Assembly (NCBI GenBank): GCA_947561585.1
Contig: CANNZV010000509.1
Coordinates: forward strand, 124,001 to 188,000
Direction: 5' to 3'
DNA length: 64,000 nt
Origin: Caprella mutica
Taxonomy: Eukaryota > Arthropoda > Malacostraca > Amphipoda > Caprellidae
Shown: piece after piece, positions 39,401 through 51,400 of the stretch
Position numbering within the stretch: position 1 is the first letter of the stretch
Layout: every line of letters begins with the position of its first letter
Program-made: the position numbers and the translations under genes
The notes under the pieces: generated by a model
Seen by the model: only the letters and a program-made list of their open reading frames with translations
Told to the model about the DNA's origin: nothing
Databases searched by the model: none

Positions 39401-42400
39401 TATTGCAGTATATCAATATATAGCAGTATAGTGATATATAGCAGTATAGTGAAATATAGCAGTGTATTAATTCCCCCCGCAGGAAAGCAATCAGTGCAAT
39501 GACCACTACACTCCATGAATAGATAAATGGTAGGTATTTACGTCACATCAGGTGCAGCACAAGCTAACGCAATGTTTTATTCATCATACAGTGATCAACA
39601 CCGCCTCTCTTTTTCTCCTTTAATTCAATTGGTGTGTAAAGTACCACCCCTCGTCTCCCGTCAACACAAAACTGTTACAATAACACCACTTTTTGTGTAG
39701 AGTTACGAGCTATCTGACGGTTCCACCTTTTCAGTCATAATGGAAAAATATTAACTAGGTAGCTTATATTCGTATCTATGATACCTAAAGGTATTTATCC
39801 ATGATTTGTATCCATGATACCTACAGGTATTTATCCATGATTTGTATCCATGATACCTGCAAATAATGATTTTTTTCATTTAAATTGGAAATGTGCAACT
39901 GATCGATAAGTCGTAGCTTTTAATTTTAACTGGCGTTAAAAAGAATGGAATGTTACGTGGACTGTTTACAGTAATGCATGGGCAGGGCTTGTGAAGTTGT
40001 AGTGGGCATTTCGTACACTGGCAATTATCATAGCCATGAATATGCATCGTATGAACCTATAGCCATGCCCCCTGTAGCAGATATGACCTAATCATTTAGG
40101 TCTCTTTCAGATGGACGTTTTTTTTCATGCTGCAACAAAGAAAATGTTGCATGAAAAAAAGTTATGACTGATAAACGTATGTGTTTTGTATGTCCGCTTA
40201 GATTGGGCGGTTTTCATGCTGCATTTTTGTAGAAAAAAACATCCCGAGCGAAACAGGGCAAGGGTTGAATACTTAATCACCGTTTGTCTGTATGTATTAA
40301 TTACATAAGCTAATTAAATGAAATACTAAAAAAAAAATGTCATATTTTGCGCATTAAATGAATATTTAGCTATCTTACCAAATAATTAGATTTAAATAGA
40401 AAATAGAGTAAAGTGAAACCTCCTGATTCGACGAGACATGAAGGTGATAAAATACAAAATTCCACCACTCAGCAAGAAAAAAAAGAAAGACTCCGAAAAG
40501 TTCTGTAGGATTCTTTTCCTTAACTTTTAGAGATTTTATTGAGACGTTGAAGTGGCTCCTGATGGCCTTATAAATAAGTTAATGAGCTCTCATTAAGACT
40601 TAGAATCACATAGAAAAGGCTCTTATACATCAAGAATAGTCAGTTAATTGCACTGAAAAAGTAAAGGAACAGCAAAAAATACCCTCAGAAAAGAGAATTC
40701 AGAATGAGCATTTTTCCATGAAAAATATTAGAATATTTTAAAAAATTGGAAATATTTTAGGGTAAGTTTCAAATTATCGGACGGCTTCACATCTTCGATC
40801 AAAGGAAAAATATATGATAATTGTTATATAACTTTTTTTAAATCAATATATAATTTTCCTTATATGATCAAAGAATGTGGCACCGTCCGATAATAATTCA
40901 AAATAAATCCAAAATTTTATTTATTTAAGATTTTATAATTAAAATCATCAGAAAAATCGTTTTAAGTATTAATATCAATATAGTTAATTGAATATTTGTT
41001 CCAGTTTCCGAAAACTTGCATCCCAATCTCGATATACAGTCTTACATCTATAGCATATTCTTCCCGGAATCAGTTACCCGAATCAATATCCGGGATAAAT
41101 TTCACGGAAATTTTCTATCCTTGCGTCTAATAGTGGGCGGAGTTTTATCGTAGACGATGACGTCAAAAAGACGTAAAATTAAGCTTAACATTAATAAGAT
41201 ATTAATATCGCACTGAGAAACAATTGCGAGTCAACCTGACTCATCGCTTGAGTCAAGGTTGGTAAAACTTTAATATTGGAGTCTTTTTATTGACTCTACC
41301 TGAATCAATCTGACTATGAATTGGGAGTCAATATGTGACTCTTGTTTTTGATTTAAATATTAGGATGAGTCAAATTGACCCACTTTTTTGAGCCGGCTTT
41401 GGGACAAAATTAAAACTAATATTTTGAGTCAATTTGACTCGTATTTTTTTTTCCTGAAGAAAAAAAATACGTATATGATTGAGGAAAGGATATAATTGAA
41501 CTTGGCACAATCTGGGCTAATTAAATGAAAAATGACTTCATTTTGTACAATGGCACTACACTCACGAGAGTTCATTATAGTAATTACGAATTTTATAATT
41601 AGATTATACCTCTCAGAGAAAAAGGACATTAATCTTCCTATGATGACTCAAAAAGTCTGACTCATTTTAAATCCACTGGATTCAGAGCTTTAGTATTCAT
41701 CTGTGCAGAAAAACTGGTACAATATAGGGAAAGATCAGAGTTATCGGACTGTTTGAATTATCGGACAAAAAAATTATACCATGTTTGGTATCTATGATAA
41801 AATAATTGGTATCCATGATACCATGCATGACATCATGATTGGTATCCATGATATCATGATTGGTATCCATAATATCTTGATTGTATCCATGATATCATGA
41901 TTGGTATCCATGATATCATGATTGGTATCCATGATATCATGATTGGTATCCATGATATCATGATTGGTATCCATGATATAATGATTGGTATCCATGATAT
42001 CATGATTGGTATCCATGATATCATGATTGGTATCCATGATATCATGATTGGTATCCATGATACCATGATACCATGGATACCAATTAAAATAACAAGTTGA
42101 ATTATAATTATTACACAGTTTTTTTTATGTGATCGAAAATGTGAAACTGTCCGATAACGCAGAACTCCCCTAACTACTTTTTTAAATTGTCATATCAGAG
42201 GACTGCAGACGAGTGCATATGACAAATGATTTTTTACATCAAATGTACGAATTCAAACCTACAGACTGACGATTTGAACTATGAATTTTTCAGTGAAATA
42301 TATCCCGGTAAAAAGCTTACTGATAATTAAGTAACTTTTTACTGATAATTAAATCAGTGGAATGAACATTTGCTTATCAATTCGAATGAATTAATTTAGA

Positions 42401-45400
42401 AAAAGATAACAGAGATGAATAGCTCTATGAAAGTTAAAGGAATCATCGAAACTAATATATTAGAAGTCAAAAATACTACATAATGTGTAGCAATTCACTG
42501 TGATAGCAAAACTTTAGCATTAATTGAAATTTAATGAAAAAAGGAAATTCAATCATGAAATGGAGCAAAAAAGTGAAAGGAATCATGGGTAAAATTTGAT
42601 TTATCGGACGGTTCCATATTTTTGGTTACATAAGAAAAAAGTATGTAATAATAATTATTTAACGTGTTATTTTAATTGGTATCCATGATACCTGTTGGTA
42701 TCCATGATACCTGTAGGTATCCATGATACCTGTAGGTATCCATGATACCTGTAGGTATCCATGATACCTGTAGGTATCCATGATACCTGTAGGTATCCAT
42801 GATACCTGTAGGTATCATGGATACCAATACAAGATAACATGCGTATATTCCATGATACCTGCAGGTATCATGGATACCAATTAAAATAACGAGTTAAATT
42901 TTTATTATATAGGTTAAGTTCTTAATTATCGGTCAGTACTACATCTTCGCTCATATAAGAAAAAACGCTATGTATAAAAATTATAATTATTACACAGTGC
43001 TATCTAATAACAATAATAATTTTAATATCGTTTTTTCTTTTACGACCGAAGATGTAGTACTAACCGACAATTAAAAACTCACCCTATACTTGTTTTTTAT
43101 ATCAACCTATAATTTCGATCCGTCCGATAATTGGGAACTAACCCTATATTAACAGAAATAAGGAATAAGCAGGGTAAAGATTTGAAGCTATTAAAGGTTG
43201 AAAGCAATATAGGGAATATAAAAAGAACTATAGTACGGAATAGGAATCTAATAATGGTAAATAATTAAAATACTTTTCGAAAGATTGTGATCTATTAATA
43301 CGTGAGATTATGATAAGTTTATCACTAATATTCGGATTATTATGAGCAGCTTATGAGTTTTAATGGAAGATTATGAGCAGCTTACGAGCTTTCAATATGA
43401 GATTATGAGCAGCTTACGAGCTTTCAATATGAGATTATGAGCAGCTTATGAGTTTTCAATATGAGATTATGAGCAGCTTATGAGTTTTCAATATGAGATT
43501 ATGAGCAGCTTATGAGTTTTCAATATGAGATTATGAGCAGGAGTTTTGAATGTGAGATAACGGATTTCTTCACCACAACATTCTGACAGTTTATGGGTAG
43601 CATTTTGAGGCTAACAATAGATATCTGAAGCTAGGTATGAGAAGATCTTATGAATATATAGGGGGTATAGTTATAATATAAGTGGGTGGCTACTTTACCT
43701 GGCAGTCCGCTGTCTGTTGAAGAGGCAATTCATGCAGTGTTAGATCTTTATAGCATTCAACGTACACACTATATTACCGTACACAGACTGATGCAACAAG
43801 GTGCGTGGGGGAAGCTACGAGTTGTAGAACGGTTAAACATTTTCGATCATAGAAAATATATAATTTATCTCTTATTTTAATTCGTATCCATGATACCGAG
43901 AGGCATCTTGGATAGTTGTTGCAATTTTGTATCCATGATACCGACAGGTATCATTGATGAGACATGGTAACTTCGTATCCATGATACCGACAGGTATCAT
44001 GGATGACTCATTGTAATTTCGTATCCATGATGCCTTTATGAATTAAAGTATCGAGTATAATTATATATTTTAATTATATGATGGAAAATGTGGAACCGTT
44101 CGATAACTCGGAACTTACCCCACCTGAACAATAACGACTGCATTTACAGTGCAAACACAGTGCTCCATCAGTGAGCATATACTCTTATTTAACATTATTT
44201 ATAGTAATTAACATACGTCACGGTGGAATTCGGAGCTATCGTTTCTCAATTCATACCTTTCCATTGAAAAATGATAGCCCGTTTGATGCGCTTTTTAGAT
44301 TTGGTGCGATAACTGCAGGTAATTCACGTAAAATTATTTAAATGATACATAGGGTAAGTTACGAATTATCGGTCACATCTTCGGTCATATAAGAAAAAAC
44401 GATAGAATAATTATTATTAAAATAATAATTATTCTATCGTTTGTTCTTATATGACCGAAGATGTAAAACCGACTGATAATTCGTAACTTACTCTATCTAA
44501 TTTAGTATTATTTAAATAGAATTTCAATACGGATTAAAGTTTTCATATTTTACTTTTGTCTGTTTAATGACACAGTTTGAAGTTTTAGTCTAATTATACT
44601 AACGGTAAATTCAGGTGCTAGAAATTCTATTATTGCGTAAAATATATGAGAAAAATATAAGAAAATATATGAGATAAAATATGAGAAAATATATGAGATA
44701 AAATGTGAGAAAATATATGAGATAAAATATGAGAAAATATATGAGATAAAATATGAGAAAATATATGAGATAAAATATGAGAAAATATATGAGATAAAAT
44801 ATGAGAAAATATATGAGATAAAATATGAGAAAATATATGAGATAAAATATGAGAAAATATATGAGATAAAATATGAGAAAATATATGAGATAAAATATGA
44901 GAAAGAATATAAAAAAATAACATCTGCTCATAACTGATTGTTTTAAATCATCACTTACAACTTTATTTACAACGTATCTCTTATTAGTTAGATAGCCCTT
45001 ATTTTTTTACTAAATTTTTATCATTATTTGTTTTCCTGGTTTTCTTGTATCCTATAATATCTAATATCCGGATTTCTCCATTGCAATACTAGTGCTAATT
45101 GACAGGCTGAAATATTTATAATTATCGTTATTGTTTAGTAGGTCAGATTTTATTATGCGATTTTTTTTTTGTAATTTGAATTTTGGATTAATTTGGATTT
45201 TTGTATTCGAAATTTTTTGTGATCTGTATTTCTGTTGTTTTCTGGATGTGCCCTTCTCCGAATTTTCTGTCTGTTGCTCGAACAATAATTTTGACCATGG
45301 AATTATACCGTATCTCAAACATTAATGCGTGACATTTTTCTTTTAGGGCCGTACACACGTAGGGTTTTTTAAGTCTTTCCACCAGACTTTTTGCTAAGCT

Positions 45401-48400
45401 CCTCCCACTTTTACCACGAGAATATAAGAAAAAACGATATAATTAATATTTATTTTAGTTGGTATCCATGATACCTGTAGGTACCAACTGAAATAAATAT
45501 TAATTATATCCCTTTTTCTTATATTCTCGTGGAAAAGTAGGAGGAGCTTTTCAAAAAGTCTGGTGGAAAGACTTAAAAAAAATCTACGTATGTATGGCCC
45601 TTAACAACTAACAGACAAATACTCACAGTGTAGCTATTTCTAAAACGACTATGTGCAAAATATTTCCAAAGAATTCGGATACATCTTTGAGTAACAAAGC
45701 TATAGAAAAGATAAAGAAGATAGGCAAAGAAATCAATTTCCTGATCGGGAATCTAAAAAGAGCATTCCGTATGGAATCGAACATTATTTAATGTTAGAAT
45801 TAATCTTATTGATAGAATTAAAGTCGGAATTTTCCAATCTTATTCGTGTTTGCTCCTGTAAAATAAATAATAATAAAAAAATTTAATAAAAAATTTTTAA
45901 AAAATAAAATTTATTTTAAAATTTAATTCAAAAAATCCCTCTACCCTCATTTATTTATATAATTATATTCCTACTTTTCTTTTAAAGTATAAATGTTGAG
46001 TTAATTTCGAGAAAAAACAGGCGGGTGGAATTGTAACAAATGTTTTTAACGGGAGCAACTTATCGACACCGTATCGACATGGCCTTAGACATTTATCGAC
46101 AAACAGAACATGTTTGTCACTCTGTGTTTCAATGGCAATAAAATGAGCAGAAGATTTGCTAAGAAATGGTATTGAATAGGGAATAAAAAGGATCATGTTT
46201 ACTTAAAATATTATCAGATTTTTTTTTTTAATTCTTCTTCGGAACCAAAGGCCATATTGCTAACATCAAAAGGAAATTAAGTACAAAGGACTGGAAGAAG
46301 CAGTGAAAAAGGAAACTGGCCCCATGAACAAAGTCACCTACCACCGTTGGTGACAATGCTCACGGATGCAGAAAAGCTACTCCGTGAATGCAGTCACTTA
46401 CCAAGGAATGTGACAAAAAAGGACACAAGCACCGGTGGCTGCACCCACGGATGGAAGAGGAAAATGAAGAGGTGATAGTAAATGAAGCCTACGAGCCTAC
46501 CTAACACAAAATCTAAGACCTCGTAATTGAAGAGCATAACCCTAGCGCTATCCTCTAAAACTGCATGTAGCGTTAAAAAAATACAAAAAATAGTCGAATA
46601 TATGTTTATACATATAAATCAATTATTTAAATTAAACAGAGGAATAACTAACTATATTCATTTATCGATTTAATTTAATGAAAACTTTACGAAGAATTAA
46701 TATAAATTTTTACAGCTCTACTCAATACTATATAAGAAAAATACAAATAAAAAAGCTTTAGTATAATTATATCGTTTAAAAAATAATTAAAACTTATAAA
46801 ACAATCAAATATAAAAGATATTTATTGTTAACAAGATACATTTTCATATCTATCAAATAAATGTCTAATAAGACATTTCTAGCACCGTAATTTTACCCAT
46901 TTTTTTTTATTCAACCACAATAATAATAAATAAAATATATAATTATGTATACCACGTCCTTATTATTTCTATTTATGTAGATATATTGAATAAAATATAG
47001 AGTTATTTACTTTTTTACATCAGTCTAACAAAACAGTACGGAAAGTGCGCGAAACTAAGGACCCGGTCACACGAACGTTTTTGCACAGCGTCTTCACAAC
47101 GTTTTTGACTCTGAGGAAATTATTGTTAACCCATTTCATCTGTATCCATGCTACGCGATGCTTTTGGAGCGTTGAAAACGCTGTAAAAACGCTCGTGTGA
47201 CCGGGCTCTAATACCATCATATTTAAATTTACTTTACAGTAAAATTATTAATTTAGTTTACTTAAATATTTAAATTACTTTCTTTTTACGTTATTATTAG
47301 GTTTGTGACAATATGCTTTTAAAATCATAGATCCTGAGAATATCATAGACGGAGAGAAATAAAGAGTATTGAATCGTTCTAATCCAGCGGTATATAGTAT
47401 TCGATACCATTTCATTCCGTCTATGATATTCTTAAGATCTATGATTTTAGAAGCACATTGTCACAACCCTAATCATATAAGTACACATTTCGTACCCTCG
47501 GGTTAATATATTTAAAACACATTTATATACATATGTATATATGCAATGCATGATAAATACCATTGCAGGCTAATTATCTACCCACGTGATTGTAAATAAC
47601 ATAAATTAGGGTAAATTACGAGTTATCGAATGATTCTACATTTTCGATCAAACGCTATATAATTTAATTCGTTATTTTAATTGGTATACAAGATACGAGC
47701 AGGTAGCATGGATACCAATTGAAATAAGAGCTCAATTATAGTGTATTTATTCTGATATGATCGAAAATGTGACACTGTTCGATAACTCGTAACAAACCCT
47801 TATTGTACACCCAAGCTAACAATAACAACATTAACAATAAGCATACAAAGTGCATAAATGCAAAGCATGTACTATTAAGGAAAAGTGTCTTGCATTTTGT
47901 TAATTTCTCAAATCACAGTTTTCTAATTATTATATACATTCAAATTTTTATATTCAAACTTATTTCCATTTATATTCTAATTCAAATTTTTTTTATTCTC
48001 ATTTATATTCTAATTTAAAGATTTGTATTGAGAATTTAAAAAAAATCAATCGTTTCACCATGTAACCAGACCAATTCCAATAATAATTACAATCAGTCAA
48101 GTATATTTTTTGAAATATTAATTAGCAAACTGTGTAGAAATAGACACTTTTCTTTGACTGTAGGTACACAGACAATGACAATAAAGATGCAAAGTGAATA
48201 TCTGAAAGATACCCTCGATATTAGTGGGTATTTAAAAAGAAAAATAATGAGGCTGAGGGTTGGACATTGCAGAATACACAAGGTTGGAAAGTAGGAATAG
48301 GTGTTCTAGGATGAAAAAAAAAAAACAGACAGAAACAAAGAGGAACGATAAGCATTGGATACTCTAGTACTAGTGAAAAAGATTACCAGTTACTCACTCT

Positions 48401-51400
48401 ATTACCAGATACTTACTCTATTACCAGTTACTCACTCTATTACCAGTTACTCACTCTATTACCAGTTACTCACTCTATTACCAGTTACTCACTCTATTAC
48501 CGGTTACTCACTCTATTACCAGTTACTCACTCTATTACCAGTTACTCACTCTATTACCAGTTATTCACTGTATTACCAGTTACTCACTCTATCACCAGTT
48601 ACTCACTCTATTACCAGTTACTCACTCTATTACCAATTACTCACTCTATTACCAGTTACTCACTCTATTACCAGTTACTCACTCTATTACCAGTTACTCA
48701 CTCTATTACCAGTTACTCACTCTATTACCAGTTACTCACTCTATTACCAGTTACTCACTCTATTACCAGTTACTCACTCTATTACCGGTTACTCACTCTA
48801 TTACCAGTTACTCACTCTATCACCAGTTACTCACTCTATTACCAGTTACTCACTCTATTACCAGTTACTCACTCTATTACCAGTTACTCACTCTATTACC
48901 AGTTACTCACTCTATTACCAGTTACTCACTCTATTACCAGTTACTCACTCTATTACCAGTTACTCACTCTATCACCAGTTACTCACTCTATTACCAGTTA
49001 CTCACTCTATTACCAGTTACTCACTCTATTACCAGTTACTCACTCTATTACCAGTTACTCACTGTATTACCAGTTACTCATTCTATCACCAGTTACTCAC
49101 TCTATAACCAGTTACTCACTCTATCACCAGTTACTCACTGTATTACCAGTTATTCACTCTATAACCAGTTACTCACTCTATCACCAGTTACTCACTCTAT
49201 CACCAGTTACTCACTCTATTACCAGTTAATCACTCTATTACCAGTTAATCACTCTATTACCAGTTAATCACTCTATTACCAGTTACTCACTCTATTACCA
49301 GTTAATCACTCTATTACCAGTTAATCACTCTATTACCAGTTAATCACTCTATTACCAGTTAATCACTCTATTACCAGTTACTCACTCTATTACCAGTTAT
49401 TCACTCTATTACCAGTTACTCACTCTATTACCAGTTACTCACTCTATTACCAGTTACTCACTCTATTACCAGTTACTCAATTTATTTCAAACACAATCAT
49501 TTTTTCTAAGAATATCACAAGTAAATCCCCCCACATATCATCAACTCATTCCACTCTTCCTCCATCTTATCAGAATATCACAAATAAACGCCTCCCCCCT
49601 CCCATCCACTCCCCCCACTCCACACATCCCCCCCACTACTCTACTTTGACAGCAATACAGTAAAAGGTGGAAGATATTTACCCTTGGCCCTTCCTCCCCC
49701 AAAATGACTCCTCGGATCTGTAAAGATCGGTGGGAATGAAGAGAAGTGCACAGATGGGGGACAACAGGTGGGGGTTGCATCAACCACCTCCACCAGTGTG
49801 GTGGAGAGAAACCACCAACATTCACATCACCGTGAATTTTGGCAGTTGGGATTTTAAACGGAAATTAAGCAAAAATCAACAGGAGATTTTATTTGTACTC
49901 ATTTTTAAAGAAAACCGTTAAGGGTAAGTTCCGAGTTATGGAACAGTTCCATATTTTTGGACACGTAAGAAAAAAAATATAAATATTATAGTCTATTATT
50001 TTGATTGGTATCCATGATACCTGCAGGTATCATTGATACCAAATAAAATAAAAGTTAAACAATAATTATTTCTATTATTTTCTTACGTGTCCGAAAATAT
50101 GGAACCGTTCCATAACTCGGAACGTACCCTAATTAGTCGCCAGTTGATTTTTCTTTCGGTTGCGGTAGGTCTTCACCATTTAAGAGTAAAGTTAGTGATT
50201 TAATAAAGTAACACTTTAGAGTGCTTCGGAAGAATGATTTAAAGAGTAAAAAGAGTAAATTCTTTGGGCATCCAGTAGGGTGAGTTCTCTGTTATTGAAC
50301 AGCTACACAATTTCGATCACAGAAAAAAGATATATAATGTAAATCGTATTTTTAGATTAGGTATCATGGATACAAAATCTAAAATAATAATTATAATATA
50401 CTATCTTATTACGTGTTCGAAAATGTGGAACTGTTCACCAACACAGAACTCGCCCTAAGTATTACTCACTAAATAGTAACCTCAACATCTGATAGTAACT
50501 TTTAATCAATTGGTGAGTAGTGTGATTAGGGAGTAGAGAATAGTAAGACAGAATAGTCTTAGGGAATAAAGTTTGGACACAAATATTACATGAGATTATT
50601 AGGCTAAGTTACGAATTATCGGTCGCTTTTACATCTTCGGTCATATAAGAAAAAACAATATAATAGTAATCATTTTTTTTAATCATGATATATTTAAAAA
50701 AAATTAAATGAAGTTAAAATACCTGCAAGTATCATGAATGCCAATAAAAAAATTATTATGTCCTTTTTTCTCTATATGACCGAAGATGTGAAACTGACCG
50801 ATAATTCGTAATTTACCCTATGTCTGAATGGAAATAGTGATTTAAAAATATAGTATTTTAATGATAAACAATACTATTGTTATTTATATCTCTTTATAAG
50901 TTATTGGAATCAACAAAATTTCGCTCAAGAAAAATAGTTCTATCGAAATGTTGAGGTTTTGCTCATACATTCAGTTTGTGGATTAAATTATCTGAAAAAG
51001 TAGGTTAGAAATCGCAAAGGTGTTATGGAATATATTTCAAGAGAGAACTCAGTAGTGATCTATTTACGAAATTGCCCAAACAAATATCATTTAATGTCAA
51101 ATTTAATTCTATTTAATTTTTTTACTAAAACATTTGAATTATTTAATTTCTTTTTGATTAAAACATTAATTTTTTTTTCGTAAAGATCACTATTGATTTC
51201 TTGGTCTTAGAGTTAATCTACCAGAAGAAAATTATTGAGTACAGATACTATAATTGATTTCTTTTATATCAATATATTGTTATATTAATTTCTAATCAAT
51301 AAGTAAAATAATTTTTAGCAAAAGTTGATTAATTTCTTCTTGACCGAAGTAGGTACTCACAATTTTTTTTCTTCCGGAAGATCGATATAACATCCACATA

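Larger units (their letters stand above)
42587..43144. mobile_element. family B MITE with 19-bp array and a nested family B insertion
   Basis: Outer arms: GGGTAAAATTTGATTTATCG + GACGGTTCCATATTTTTGG (left) and TCCGTCCGATAATTGGGAAC..CTAACCC (right). The outer core is amplified (42675-42830). A second complete element, 42912-43084, sits inside the right half. Confidence 0.75.

Noticed and set aside
43686..43880. Plus-strand frame [20 protein letters not shown]..
   Set aside because: Looks protein-like at first, but it runs into a family B MITE, has no splice partner that I can see and no recognised domain.
44611..44931. Hydrophobic repeat frame (FLIFYLIY) resembling a membrane protein
   Set aside because: Product of a 24-bp AT-rich array.
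48355..49107. 250-codon frame of [19 protein letters not shown] repeats
   Set aside because: 19-bp array without non-repeat coding sequence.
49541..49825. Minus-strand frame of 94 codons rich in Gly, Trp, Pro
   Set aside because: GC-rich low-complexity sequence; no domain and no support.
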